Below, one piece after another: positions 42,274 through 51,191 of a stretch of DNA of 51,432 nt; position 1 is the first letter of the stretch; every line of letters begins with the position of its first letter. Both the position numbers and the translations under genes were made by a program. The stretch covers positions 1 to 51,432 of the forward strand of contig DATLUO010000219.1 of the NCBI GenBank assembly GCA_035533075.1, in the 5' to 3' direction. This stretch comes from Pirellulales bacterium (GTDB taxonomy: Bacteria > Planctomycetota > Planctomycetia > Pirellulales > JAICIG01). Below the pieces are notes generated by a model. That model was not told the DNA's origin, made no database searches, and was given only the letters and a program-made list of their open reading frames with translations.

Positions 42274-42330
42274 TGAAAATGGGAACGCGTTCGGCGAAGC
42301 TTTACCTTTTCGCAGGGCGGCGGGCCGTTG

Positions 42331-42350
42331 TATAATGACGCCTGTATAAT
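42331..42350 (+). promoter_or_regulatory. Two tandem -10-like boxes upstream of the PQQ-propeller gene
   Basis: TGTATAATGACGCC occurs twice in tandem (TATAAT at 42331-42336 and 42345-42350), about 50 bases before the gene start. No clear -35 box is visible. Confidence 0.35.
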
Positions 42351-42395
42351 GACGCCGCGAGACCGCCTCACCCAGACTCAAAGGATTTCGACAAC

Positions 42396-43706
42396 GTGCC
42401 AAACAGAATGCTGCTTGCTACCGCGTGGTTGGTTCTCTTTTCGCCCCGATTGGGCATGGCGGCGGATGCCACGGACTGGCTCTCGTGGCGCGGGCCGATG
42501 GCCAATGGCAGCGTTGAACAGGGGAATTACCCGGTTCAGTTCGGGGGAGACCATTATCGCTGGCGCACCCCCTTGCCGGGCAAGGGTTGTTCGACGCCCA
42601 TTTTGCTCGACGGGACGATCTACCTGACTTCTCCCGCCGACGGGAAGGACGCGCTCGTCTGCTACGACTCACACGGCGCCGAGAAATGGCGGGCGGTCTT
42701 CGGCAAAGAGAACCCAGGGAAGCATCGCAACGGCTCCGGGTGCAACGCCTCCCCGGTGACGGATGGCAACGCTGTGTTCGTCTTCTTCAAGAGCGGCACC
42801 TTGGCGGCCGTCGAACGCGACGGGAAAGTGCGTTGGCAGACCGACCTCGTGGAGCGTTATGGCAAAGACACGCTGTTCTGGGACCATGGCACTTCGCCCG
42901 TGTTGACGAACAAGTACGTCGTCATGGCCCGCATGCACCAAGGCGAGTCGTGGTTGGTCGCCTTCGACAAAGCCACCGGCGAACTGGCCTGGAAGGTCGC
43001 CCGCAACTACTCGACGCCCACCGAATGCGATCACGGCTACGCAACGCCGCTGGTCATTCAGCATCAGGGGCAGGAGTCGGTCCTGGTTTGGGGCGCCGAA
43101 CATCTGACCATTCACACCGCGGCGGACGGGCAGGTTAACTGGTCGTGCGGCAATTTCAATCCGGGCGCCAACGCCTTGTGGCCCGCCATCGCGACGCCCG
43201 TGATCGTGGGTGACATGGCGGTGATTGCCTACGGCCGCAACGATCGCGGAATTCCGCGACTTCATGGAATTCGGCTGACGGGCAGCGGCGACGTCACGCA
43301 AACCAACCATGTCTGGAAGCGAGAAGATATTGGCACCTTCGTCCCGAGTCCGGCCGTTTACCAGGGCCGGGTGATTCTCGTCCGCGACCGCGGCCAGGTC
43401 GTGAGCATCGACCCCGCCACAGGCCGGACGATTTGGGAGGGGGCGTTTCCCAAGCATCGGGCGAACTTTTACGCCTCGCCGCTGATCGCCGCAGACAAGC
43501 TCTACGCGCCGCGCGAGGACGGCACCGTGTTTGTCGCCAGCATCGCCAACGACCAATTCAAATTGTTGGCTGAGAACAACATGGGCGAATCGATCATTGG
43601 TTCGCCCGTTCCGGTCTCGAACTGCATCCTCCTCCGCGGCGAGCAGCATCTGTTCTGCGTCGCCTCGGAGAAATCGCCGCTGACCCAGGCGGCCGCCGGG
43701 CGGTAG
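42396..43706 (+). CDS. Secreted PQQ-type beta-propeller repeat protein
   Basis: The product (436 residues from GTG 42396; ATG 42408 is an alternative) has a signal peptide (LLATAWLVLFSPRLGMAADA). The body has propeller blades of the PQQ-binding-like type: DWLSWRGPMANGSVEQGNYP, TPILLDGTIYLTSPADGKDA, SWLVAFDKATGELAWKVARN, VVSIDPATGRTIWEGAFPKH and LYAPREDGTVFVASI. Planctomycetes have many such proteins; most lack cofactor-binding residues and probably serve as interaction scaffolds outside the cytoplasm. AAGGA lies 10 bases upstream of the GTG. It is followed by the membrane-protein gene. Confidence 0.88.
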   Translation: MPNRMLLATAWLVLFSPRLGMAADATDWLSWRGPMANGSVEQGNYPVQFGGDHYRWRTPLPGKGCSTPILLDGTIYLTSPADGKDALVCYDSHGAEKWRAVFGKENPGKHRNGSGCNASPVTDGNAVFVFFKSGTLAAVERDGKVRWQTDLVERYGKDTLFWDHGTSPVLTNKYVVMARMHQGESWLVAFDKATGELAWKVARNYSTPTECDHGYATPLVIQHQGQESVLVWGAEHLTIHTAADGQVNWSCGNFNPGANALWPAIATPVIVGDMAVIAYGRNDRGIPRLHGIRLTGSGDVTQTNHVWKREDIGTFVPSPAVYQGRVILVRDRGQVVSIDPATGRTIWEGAFPKHRANFYASPLIAADKLYAPREDGTVFVASIANDQFKLLAENNMGESIIGSPVPVSNCILLRGEQHLFCVASEKSPLTQAAAGR

Positions 43707-43817
43707 TGGAAGAATTGCTCGCGGGTCGGTTGTGGCAGGGCCATCTTGGCCCTGATCCGCGATCTGCGATGTAAGATAAACACTGCTCTGCTCCGCCGCT
43801 CGCAACGGGTCGTCCTC

Positions 43818-44552
43818 ATGCTCGTCATCGCACGTATCGACTTCGGCTTCTGGTTACGGAGGGTCGTGACCTGGGATGCACTTTTGCCCATCGTGATCTG
43901 GGTCGCGCCATCGGTGATCGAGGTCCTCTTGCCGAATCGTCGCGGTGCCATGGAAATCGCGGCCCTCGTGCTGCCGATCGCCGCGGTGTTTCTGCGCTTC
44001 CGTGCCGGCATGCGGCACATCGCATCCAACCGTTGCTCGAGGCTGGTCCGTGGAGTGCAGGTCGCCGTCTTCATGGTCGGCATGCTTCCGCTGATCCTCT
44101 TCGATTGCTTCATGATCCTTTCCCACAACATGCCCGCGCTCGGGCCGATGCCGGCCGAAGACGTGATCGTCTGGTCCATCCTCCTTTCGATCTACGTCAC
44201 GGCGATGGTCATTGCCATGTACCCCGGCCGTCTTGTGGACGACAACCCCTACTGCGGATCGCTCGAATCGCCAAGGCCAGCGGAGCTCGAGGGACGGCAG
44301 TGGCAGCCGCCGTGGGCGTTCTTTGCATTGGTGATCTCTTGCATTATCTGCGGGGCATTGGCCGCCGCGATGCCTCGGCACGAGCCGATGCGAGACCTGA
44401 TCGCCTGGAACAGCGTTTTCACCGGATCCGGCGCGTTGGCTCTCCTTCTTCGTTCTCTGCAAACCCGTGCCGTCGCGCGCAAATCCGACAACCGCCAAAG
44501 ACCGCCAGCCGATCCGGCTCCTGCGCCAGAGACGCGCCGGATGCGGGGGTGA
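43818..44552 (+). CDS. Hypothetical multi-span membrane protein
   Basis: From ATG 43818 the product has 244 residues; the frame is open to 43746 without better evidence. About five hydrophobic segments are visible: ALLPIVIWVAPSVIEVLL, IAALVLPIAAVFLRF, VAVFMVGMLPLILFDCFMIL, VIVWSILLSIYVTAMVIAM and FFALVISCIICGALAAAM, with a basic, proline-rich cytosolic tail. No recognised family. It lies between the PQQ-propeller gene and the Uma2 genes on the same strand. Confidence 0.65.
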   Translation: MLVIARIDFGFWLRRVVTWDALLPIVIWVAPSVIEVLLPNRRGAMEIAALVLPIAAVFLRFRAGMRHIASNRCSRLVRGVQVAVFMVGMLPLILFDCFMILSHNMPALGPMPAEDVIVWSILLSIYVTAMVIAMYPGRLVDDNPYCGSLESPRPAELEGRQWQPPWAFFALVISCIICGALAAAMPRHEPMRDLIAWNSVFTGSGALALLLRSLQTRAVARKSDNRQRPPADPAPAPETRRMRG

Positions 44553-44564
44553 GGCCAACGGACT

Positions 44565-44584
44565 CGCTTGCCGGCAGGCAAGCG
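44565..44584. repeat. Palindrome upstream of the first Uma2 gene
   Basis: CGCTTGCCGGCAGGCAAGCG is a perfect palindrome, related to the CCGCTTGC..GCAAGCGG element at the glk end. Confidence 0.75.
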
Positions 44585-44670
44585 GAGTAGAATTTCGTGG
44601 ACGGCCGGACGCGCCGGGACTGTTGGCGCTCCGCGGCCCGACGCCTAGAATGGAAGCACGAGGTGGCACT

Positions 44671-45351
44671 ATGGCGATTGTAACCGAACAGCGCGTCGCG
44701 CCGCTGATGGCAGGCGATCAATTGACCCGCGACGAGTTCTTGCGCCGTTGGGAAGCCGATCCGAGCATCAAGCTGGCCGAGTTGATCGAAGGGACCGTCT
44801 ACATGCCTTCCCCGGTTTCTGCCGAGCACGGCGACATGGATGGAGACGTTGGTGGTTGGCTAAGCACCTACAAAGCTGCCACGCCGCGCACCGCCAGCGG
44901 CCGAAACACAACGTCGTTCCTGCTCGACGACACCCCGCAACCCGACCTAAATCTGCGGTTGCTGCCGGAGTATGGCGGCAGCTCGTGGGTCGAAGACAAA
45001 TTCCTGCACGGCACGCCCGAGTTGCTTGCGGAAGTTGCTGTTTCTACCGCCTCCTACGATCTGCACCAGAAATTCAGGCTTTATCAGTCGGCCGGCATTC
45101 CCGAATATCTGGCCGTCGTGGTCTTCGAGCAGGAAATCCGCTGGCACATGCTGGTCGACGGTCGCTACCAGCTTCTTTCGCCCGACGCCGACGGACTCTA
45201 TCGCTCGCGAATCTTTCCCGGCCTTTGGCTCGATGGCAACGCTCTTTTGTCGGGAAACCTGCGGCAGGTGCTGGATCGCTTGCAGGAAGGTCTGCGGTCC
45301 GCCGAGCACGAGCGATTCGTGGCCCAACTTGCCGCGCGACGCAAAGCATAG
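44671..45351 (+). CDS. Uma2 family (DUF820) PD-(D/E)XK nuclease-like protein 1
   Basis: From ATG 44671 (GAGGTGG upstream) the product has 226 residues. Uma2 hallmarks: LTRDEFLRRWEADPSIKLAE, LIEGTVYMPSPVSAEHGDMD, QPDLNLRLLPEYGG, LLAEVAVSTASYDLHQKFRL and YQSAGIPEYLAVVVFEQEIR. The family has a PD-(D/E)XK nuclease fold; here D (PDLNLR) and E (LLAEVAVST) are present, but the usual lysine is replaced in this region. It is greatly expanded in planctomycetes and cyanobacteria; function remains unknown. It is the first of three in a row and the most divergent. Confidence 0.88.
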   Translation: MAIVTEQRVAPLMAGDQLTRDEFLRRWEADPSIKLAELIEGTVYMPSPVSAEHGDMDGDVGGWLSTYKAATPRTASGRNTTSFLLDDTPQPDLNLRLLPEYGGSSWVEDKFLHGTPELLAEVAVSTASYDLHQKFRLYQSAGIPEYLAVVVFEQEIRWHMLVDGRYQLLSPDADGLYRSRIFPGLWLDGNALLSGNLRQVLDRLQEGLRSAEHERFVAQLAARRKA

Positions 45352-45464
45352 CTTAGCACGCGGATCGCCGCTGATCGCGGGAGGCCTATCCACTGCGTTC
45401 GCGCGGCATGGTAAAATGCGTTCGGCCGGGCAAATCCTCCCCAGTTCTCGCGCTCGATCGATCC

Positions 45465-46106
45465 ATGTCCATCGCGCAATCACCTGTCAAGCCTGATGCG
45501 GCCCTGCTGCACGACATTGATTGGGGCACCTATACGAGGCTGCTGCGCGCCTTCGAGGGAAGACGACGCTTCAGGCTCACCTACGACCGCGGGACCCTGG
45601 AAATCATGAGTCCACTCTGGGAGCACGAAAAGGCGGCCTACGTCCTGGGAGCAATGATCGACGTCCTCGTCCAGGAACTCCGACTGCAGTACGAACCGGG
45701 GCGCACCGTCACCTTGAGGCGGCGACGTAAGAGCCGAGGGCTCGAGCCGGACAACTGCTATTGGATCGCCAGCGCGGGACAGCTTGCGGGAAAGACGCAC
45801 CTCGACTTGGGCGTCGATCCGCCTCCGGACCTGGCGATCGAGATCGACGTCAAGCACAGCTCGCTCGATCGGATGAGCATCTATGCCGCCCTGGGCGTGC
45901 CCGAAGTGTGGCGCGTGACCTCGGCAGAATTGACCTTCAACAATCTCAAAAGCGGCGTCTACGAGGTGCGCCCGTACAGTGTATCGTTTCCCCGACTGGC
46001 CGGCGCCGACCTGCTTGCTTTCCTGAACCAGCCGGGCCCGACCGGCACAGCGGCGCTGATCGCGCAGTTCCGCGATTGGGTACGGCAAGTTCTGCTTCAA
46101 CGCTGA
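45465..46106 (+). CDS. Uma2 family (DUF820) PD-(D/E)XK nuclease-like protein 2
   Basis: The product (213 residues from ATG 45465) shows the second, common Uma2 subtype: FRLTYDRGTLEIMSPLWEHE, GLEPDNCYWIASAGQLAG, DPPPDLAIEIDVKHSSLDRM and IYAALGVPEVWRVTSAELTF. The D...E-x-D-x-K arrangement (PDLAIEIDVK) supplies a plausible catalytic set. It follows the first Uma2 gene by 113 bases and the third by 76, so the three probably arose by local duplication and transfer. Genomic knockouts of this family give no clear role that I know of. Confidence 0.88.
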   Translation: MSIAQSPVKPDAALLHDIDWGTYTRLLRAFEGRRRFRLTYDRGTLEIMSPLWEHEKAAYVLGAMIDVLVQELRLQYEPGRTVTLRRRRKSRGLEPDNCYWIASAGQLAGKTHLDLGVDPPPDLAIEIDVKHSSLDRMSIYAALGVPEVWRVTSAELTFNNLKSGVYEVRPYSVSFPRLAGADLLAFLNQPGPTGTAALIAQFRDWVRQVLLQR

Positions 46107-46182
46107 CGCATTGACACCGGCGTGGCGAGGCCGCCGCGGCGGCGATAGAATGGCGTGAGGCACGTCGGCAAAGGGTTCTTGC

Positions 46183-46836
46183 ATGGCCACCGCGGAAAAA
46201 GTTCGGCTGAGGGGAGAAAAACGGATCGTGCTGTCGGGCATATCCTGGGAACTGTATGAGCAGTTGCGCGACAATGAAGAAAACTGGCACGTCCGCATGG
46301 CCTACGATGAGGGGAGGCTCGAACTGATGAGTCCCTCGGCCGACCACGAAGCGATCAAAGAATTAATCTGTGATATGATTAAAGCGTTCGCTGAGGAATT
46401 GGGAATCCCGCGGCGGAGTCTGGGAAACACGACATGGAAGAGCGGCGAACTCGCCAAGGGGCTGGAGCCGGATGGGTGCTTTTACATTCTCAATCACCAC
46501 CACGTTTGCCACCGCCGCCGCATCGATCTGGCGGTCGGTCCTCCGCCCGACCTGGCCGTGGAAACGGCAATCAGCCGGAGTGTCGTCCCGCGGCTGCGTA
46601 TCTACGCGGCGCTCGGCGTTCCGGAAATCTGGCGGTGGCGTAAAAACGGACTCACCGCCTATTCGCTCGGCGCCGAGGGAAAGTACGTCGAACGCGAGTT
46701 CAGCTTGAATCTCCCGATGCTGCGGGTGAAAGACCTGGAGCCGTTTCTCGACTTCGAACTGGCGGCCGACGAAACCGCCTGGATCCGCAACTTTCGCGAC
46801 TGGGTGCGCGAGCGGTTTCTTCACAAAAAGGCTTGA
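46183..46836 (+). CDS. Uma2 family (DUF820) PD-(D/E)XK nuclease-like protein 3
   Basis: The product (217 residues from ATG 46183) shares its plan with the second Uma2 protein (MAYDEGRLELMSPSADHEAI, GLEPDGCFYILNHHHVCHRR, PPPDLAVETAISRSVVPRLR, IYAALGVPEIWRWRKNGLTA), but its core reads PDLAVETAIS where the second reads PDLAIEIDVK: the glutamate remains and the distal lysine is lost. It ends IRNFRDWVRERFLHKK, again like the second (AQFRDWVRQVLLQ). It converges with the M56 gene. Confidence 0.88.
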   Translation: MATAEKVRLRGEKRIVLSGISWELYEQLRDNEENWHVRMAYDEGRLELMSPSADHEAIKELICDMIKAFAEELGIPRRSLGNTTWKSGELAKGLEPDGCFYILNHHHVCHRRRIDLAVGPPPDLAVETAISRSVVPRLRIYAALGVPEIWRWRKNGLTAYSLGAEGKYVEREFSLNLPMLRVKDLEPFLDFELAADETAWIRNFRDWVRERFLHKKA

Positions 46837-46887
46837 CCAGGCGGCCGCCTGAACTGGCCCGCTGTGGCTCAGCGCCTCGCGTTACGT

Positions 46888-49800
46888 TTATTGCTTGGGA
46901 CTCGTCGGGCGTTGACCGCCCGGCCGGTCCCCAATGATCGTGCGAGCGGGAAAGTCGAATTCCTTGCCTTTCATTTCGGCGAGCTTGGCCTCCTGTTCGT
47001 CGGTCAACACGGCCAGCGTCTCGGCCTCGGCCTTATCCTCCAGCGCTAGCAGCTCATTGCGCCACTGATCGAGCTCCGCTTGGGAGAAGTCTTGAAAACC
47101 GGGCTGACCGGGCGGCGGATTCGCCGCCTTCTGTCGGTGGTTTTGCACGACCTTCAGAATCTTACCGATGTTGTCCTGCTGCTCTTGCGTCAGGCCGAGT
47201 TCCTCGACAACCTCCGGTTGAATGAGGGCGCCAGCGCGGAGCCATTGCAACCACAACTGCTTGAGTCGGGTACGCTGCTGGGGGTTGAGAATTTGATCTA
47301 CTTTCTCCGCCACCAACTTGCTCGCTGCGACTCCCTTTTTGTTTGTTTCCTCGAAGCGTTTCTGCCGCTCTTCGGGGCTCAGGTTCTGCGCCTCTCGGGT
47401 AGCGCCGCTTAGCTCGAGCAACGGCGCGAAGGCTTCCTCAATCTCTTGGGTTTGTTCATCGCTGACTGCCAACTCTTTGCGGACCTCCGGCGACCGCAAG
47501 AGCTCGACGGACGTGCCGAACCTGGGGCCGGGACGGAGCCGGTCGCCCACACGGCCGCGCGGCGCCTCCTGGGTCTTTTGTTGACTTCGCTCGCCGGTCG
47601 GCCGAACGATGTATTCTCCAAAAGGATTCCTTGGGAAAGCAAATTCTTTGCCGGTTAGTTCGGCAAATTTGGTCTTCTGTTCGTCGGCCAACACGTGCAG
47701 CATCTCACGTTTCGCCTTCTCCTTTCTCGCGTCCCAGTCAGCGACAAACTGTTGCTGCTCCTGCTGCGAAAGGTCCTGTAACCTGGGCTGGCCGGGCTCC
47801 GGGCGCCGCGCTGCTGCCGCGATCTCGCGCATTTTGTCCTGTTGCTCTCGCGTCAGGCCGAGCTCCTTGACCAGCTCGGGTTGAAAAAACGCGCGCATGC
47901 CCTGGAACTGTAGCCACAATTGTTTGTACCGCAGGCGCTGTTCGGGCTTGAGAATCCGGTTCACTTTTTCCTCAGCCAGCTTGGTCTCTTCGACTCTCTT
48001 TTTGAGAATCTCTTCCAAACGTTTTTGGTGGTCTTCGGGCGCGAGCTTCTGGGCCTCCCGAAGATCGCCGTTGAGCTCCTTCAACGGCGCGAATGCTTCT
48101 TGAATCTGTTTCTCCTGTTCCTCGCTGATGGCAAGCTCTTTGCGCACTTCGTCGCCCACCTGCGAGGTGCTCAGAAGCTGGAGGGGCGTATCAATCTGCG
48201 CGCCCATCGGGCCGCCAGGTATTGCCGGCTGCCCGCGGCGTGGCGGCTGGTCTTGAGCCCTGACGGTCGGTTCGTGCGGAGGATCGGCTGTGACGATGCG
48301 CCACTCGGGCATTTGCATGAAATGAATGACTGTGACGTCCTTCAGTTGCAAGGCGCGAGGTTCGCCGCCGGCGGCGGCAACGATTTCGAGCCGCGCCTTT
48401 TTTTTGCGAGGTTCGTTGATGTTTTCCACCACCTTGATTGCCAACGAGCGGCCATCGGGCGACCAGCACAAGCCGCCGATGGTCGCGTTCTCCTGCTCGG
48501 CCAGAACCTGCCGGGCATTCGAACCCTCGACATCGACGATCCACAAGCCGCCTTTTTCCGCGAGCGTGAAGCGGTGGTACGCGATTTGTTTGCCGTCGGG
48601 AGAGAAACGCGGGTACAAGTTCGCTGATCTGTCCTGTGTTATGCGGCGCTCTCCCGTGGCGTCGGGATGCATCATGTAGAGCTGATAACCGTTCTTTTCT
48701 TTCGAGTGGCGGCCTGAAATCGTCACCAACCAATTGCCGTTCGACGTCCAGTCTTCGACCTGTTCGGTTTCGGGGATGGGGAGTTTTTGCTTCTCTTTGG
48801 TCGCCAGTTCCAGCAACCATGACGTGCCGTACCAGCCCTCGCTGCCGTCGTTGACATGGTACAGCAGTCGTCGCCCATCCGGCGACCAGGCCAGCAGCGA
48901 ACCACCTTCCATCAGTTTAATCGGTTGCGGATTCTGAATGTCCGCGAGGAAGAGATCCGAAGTGCCGCCGCTGCCCGGCGCCCCCTGAGGTTTGAACTCA
49001 CTGTAGGCCACCCGGCTGCTGTCGGGCGAGAGCCGCATCCTTTGCCCCAGCGGGCCGACCTTTCGCCAGGAGCCGGTATTGGGATCGACCTCGATCACTC
49101 CTTGATAGTTGTGCGGGAAGGGCGCGTCGCTGCTCAGGTCCAGGATGACCCACACATAGATTTTGCCGGGTAATGCCTCGGGCTGCTTGGCCGCGTCCGG
49201 TTTATCATCTGCAGCCACGGCCGCGGCCGCGGCCTGAGGCGCAAGCCTCCAGGGGACGACGCTCAATGCGACGATCAGTGCGAAGACGCCGGCCGCAAGA
49301 GCCAGGCGACGAAACGAATAAGGTCGGACGCGAGACATGACTATCATCCTCCGTTCAAGGTTGCGAAAAGCCCCCAATACGCTGGCGGTGGACAGCGCGG
49401 ACCGGGTCGGCAGTGGCTCTCGCGCGGCCAGCTTCAACAGCAGGCGGCCATACTCGACGGGCTGGGCCAGCCGCCCCTGGATGAGCAACTCGTCGCAGGC
49501 CGCTTCTTGGGCCTCGGACCAGCGGCGCACCATCAGCCACACCAGCGGGTGAAAGAAGAAAAGTGCCCGGACGGCCGTCGGCAGCCAGTTCCAGGCCAGA
49601 TCGCGCCGCCGGTGGTGTGCCAATTCATGGGCCAGCATCAGCCGCAACTCGCCCGCATCGAAGGCCTCCAAGCGGGCCGGCAACACGATGGCCGGCCGCC
49701 AGATGCCGGCGAGTAGGGGACTGTCGACGCGCGGCGACAAGAGCAGCCGCGGCGGGCGGCGTAGCCCGAGCCGGTCCGCCTCCTGCCGGCAGGCCTCGCT

Positions 49801-50295
49801 CAGCGAACCGCTCACTTGCGGCGTGGCGGAAGCCGTCAGGCGTCGGGCCGCGAGCCACTGCCTGGCGATGCCGCCCAGCGAAACTACGGCGCCCGCCACC
49901 CACAGCACGAGCAGCAGGCCACCATAAAAAGGCCCCGGGCCGCCTTGCATCGGCACGACCGGCCTGGCGGCGTCGAACTGCTCGACGGCCTGCGCGGGTG
50001 GCTCGCCGGCAACGGGCAGCGCGACGTGCGACGACACCGTTTCGGGCGCGACGGGAGCCGCCGGCTCGGCGGGAAGCACTGGCAACGACAGCGGCTGAAT
50101 CCAGAACAGGGCAACCAGCAGCTTGAGGCAAGCGAGGCGCCACAACCAGCAAGCGACCCGAGCCGAAAGGAACCTCGGCCAGCGGGTGATCGCCCAGACG
50201 AGGGCAATGGCAATCGCCCCCTGCCACGAAGCCCTCGCCAAGCTGGTGATCCACGCTTCGCCCCAGAGCTCGAAGTTTTGCAAAAATTGGCTCAT
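46888..50295 (-). CDS. BlaR1-like M56 metallopeptidase with PD40 and duplicated helical modules
   Basis: The product (1135 residues) begins with membrane spans and an M56 peptidase domain: LAHELAHHRRRD (H223, E224, H227) and EAACDE (E264, D268) as zinc ligands. A further membrane span lies near 330-350. The outer part has a TolB/PD40-type propeller (LAWSPDGRRLLYHVNDGSEG, LYPRFSPDGKQIAYHRF, LCWSPDGRSLAIKVVENINE), then two tandem ~200-residue helical modules (RKELAISEEQEKQIQEAFAP and RKELAVSDEQTQEIEEAFAP, each with LTREQQDK/LTQEQQDN and a closing KEFxFP). BlaR1-type proteases sense a signal and cleave the BlaI repressor. Its ATG overlaps the BlaI stop (ATGA). Not a beta-lactam-binding sensor by sequence: the ligand domain is replaced. 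Confidence 0.9.
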   Translation of the reverse strand: MSQFLQNFELWGEAWITSLARASWQGAIAIALVWAITRWPRFLSARVACWLWRLACLKLLVALFWIQPLSLPVLPAEPAAPVAPETVSSHVALPVAGEPPAQAVEQFDAARPVVPMQGGPGPFYGGLLLVLWVAGAVVSLGGIARQWLAARRLTASATPQVSGSLSEACRQEADRLGLRRPPRLLLSPRVDSPLLAGIWRPAIVLPARLEAFDAGELRLMLAHELAHHRRRDLAWNWLPTAVRALFFFHPLVWLMVRRWSEAQEAACDELLIQGRLAQPVEYGRLLLKLAAREPLPTRSALSTASVLGAFRNLERRMIVMSRVRPYSFRRLALAAGVFALIVALSVVPWRLAPQAAAAAVAADDKPDAAKQPEALPGKIYVWVILDLSSDAPFPHNYQGVIEVDPNTGSWRKVGPLGQRMRLSPDSSRVAYSEFKPQGAPGSGGTSDLFLADIQNPQPIKLMEGGSLLAWSPDGRRLLYHVNDGSEGWYGTSWLLELATKEKQKLPIPETEQVEDWTSNGNWLVTISGRHSKEKNGYQLYMMHPDATGERRITQDRSANLYPRFSPDGKQIAYHRFTLAEKGGLWIVDVEGSNARQVLAEQENATIGGLCWSPDGRSLAIKVVENINEPRKKKARLEIVAAAGGEPRALQLKDVTVIHFMQMPEWRIVTADPPHEPTVRAQDQPPRRGQPAIPGGPMGAQIDTPLQLLSTSQVGDEVRKELAISEEQEKQIQEAFAPLKELNGDLREAQKLAPEDHQKRLEEILKKRVEETKLAEEKVNRILKPEQRLRYKQLWLQFQGMRAFFQPELVKELGLTREQQDKMREIAAAARRPEPGQPRLQDLSQQEQQQFVADWDARKEKAKREMLHVLADEQKTKFAELTGKEFAFPRNPFGEYIVRPTGERSQQKTQEAPRGRVGDRLRPGPRFGTSVELLRSPEVRKELAVSDEQTQEIEEAFAPLLELSGATREAQNLSPEERQKRFEETNKKGVAASKLVAEKVDQILNPQQRTRLKQLWLQWLRAGALIQPEVVEELGLTQEQQDNIGKILKVVQNHRQKAANPPPGQPGFQDFSQAELDQWRNELLALEDKAEAETLAVLTDEQEAKLAEMKGKEFDFPARTIIGDRPGGQRPTSPKQ

Positions 50296-50687
50296 GAGTC
50301 CCCTCTTTCACGAGATTCAAGGCGTTGGAGAAGATCTTTGAACTTACGGGCCTCGTCGTCGTTCAGCAACGACGAGCGCGTCAGATAGGCCACGAAGGGC
50401 GAGACCTCGCCGCCCAGCACCTCGTCGACAAAGCCGCTCACCAATCGGTGCAGCAGATCCGCTTTGGAGATCGTGGGCGTATAGCGATGTGCGCCGGAAT
50501 CCTTGCGGCGTTTCAAATAGCCCTTCTCCCGCAACCGTTCCATGACGGTCAGCACCGTGGTGCGGGCCTGGCCGGTGGTCGCGGCGAAATGGGCCGCCAC
50601 TTCGCGCACCGTAATCGGATGATGTTCGGTGATGTGCTGCAAGACCTCGAGTTCCAAGCGGCCGAGCGGTTCTTTGGGCGGTGGCAC
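50292..50687 (-). CDS. BlaI/MecI-family transcriptional repressor
   Basis: The product (131 residues, GTG 50687, AGGAG 7 bases upstream) is a winged-helix BlaI/MecI/CopY regulator: LGRLELEVLQHITEHHPITV, ATTGQARTTVLTVMERLREK (recognition helix region), GYLKRRKDSGAHRYTPTISK and a C-terminal dimerisation helix set (LVSGFVDEVLGGEVSPFVAY). It is cotranscribed with the M56 protease that would inactivate it. Two palindromic operators overlap its promoter, so it is autoregulated. Confidence 0.94.
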   Translation of the reverse strand: MPPPKEPLGRLELEVLQHITEHHPITVREVAAHFAATTGQARTTVLTVMERLREKGYLKRRKDSGAHRYTPTISKADLLHRLVSGFVDEVLGGEVSPFVAYLTRSSLLNDDEARKFKDLLQRLESRERGDS

Positions 50688-50700
50688 GAGCAGGCTCCTG

Positions 50701-50718
50701 TGACTACTGACGTAGTCA
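50701..50718 (-). promoter_or_regulatory. BlaI operator O1
   Basis: TGACTACTGACGTAGTCA is a palindrome with perfect 7-base arms (TGACTAC / GTAGTCA) around 4 bases, 13 bases upstream of the GTG. It abuts the -10 box and covers the likely transcription start. Confidence 0.75.
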
Positions 50719-50746
50719 TATTAGCGATGACTATGGATGTAGTCAA
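50718..50746 (-). promoter_or_regulatory. blaI-M56 operon promoter
   Basis: On the minus strand TTGACT (50746-50741) and TAATAT (50723-50718) are separated by exactly 17 bases, an almost consensus sigma-70 promoter. The -35 box is inside operator O2 and the -10 box touches O1. Confidence 0.75.
50728..50745 (-). promoter_or_regulatory. BlaI operator O2
   Basis: TGACTATGGATGTAGTCA is a near-copy of O1 (one arm mismatch), 27 bases from it centre to centre, overlapping the -35 box. Confidence 0.72.
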
Positions 50747-51191
50747 TAGGCGCTCGGCAGATTTCCTGCGACCGGTCGGTTCAGGCGAAACATTTCCCCT
50801 GATGCTTCGCTGGTTGAGTTTGGGCCCAAAAACGCTGGTGCGCAAAGCCAAGACGCTCAAGTACGCGTCCCGCGCCCCGAACAAATCCATGCTAGCGGGG
50901 GGATCCGTTGCAACGTTGCAACGTTGCACCCAAACTCCTAAAGGCCGAGGGACAGTGCGTGATCGCGCGCGTCCAATTCAACGGGTTTGCGCGGGAACGG
51001 ACCAAGCCAGTCGCAGGCGACGATACGGACGGGCGGAGACGATTCGCGGGGCGCGCGTGGGCGGGATAAGAGGACGGTGGAACTTATTGCGCACCAGTTG
51101 CGCGTCTTCGCGGCGAGTTGCGCGTCTTCGCCGGCGCACGAGGTTTTTCGTGCGCGGCGAACAGCGGCGTTCGAGTGCTGACAAGGCGCGT
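50747..51191. other. Intergenic region with short repeats
   Basis: No credible gene is seen in these 445 bases. It contains three head-to-tail GTTGCAAC units (50907-50928, period 8) and a 20-base direct repeat of AGTTGCGCGTCTTCGC at 51096-51136. These are too short to assign. Confidence 0.5.

Noticed and set aside
50987-51181. 64-residue open frame in the gap before the last DUF1501 gene
   Set aside because: No ribosome-binding site, arginine/alanine-rich translation and a local direct repeat explain it better as non-coding.
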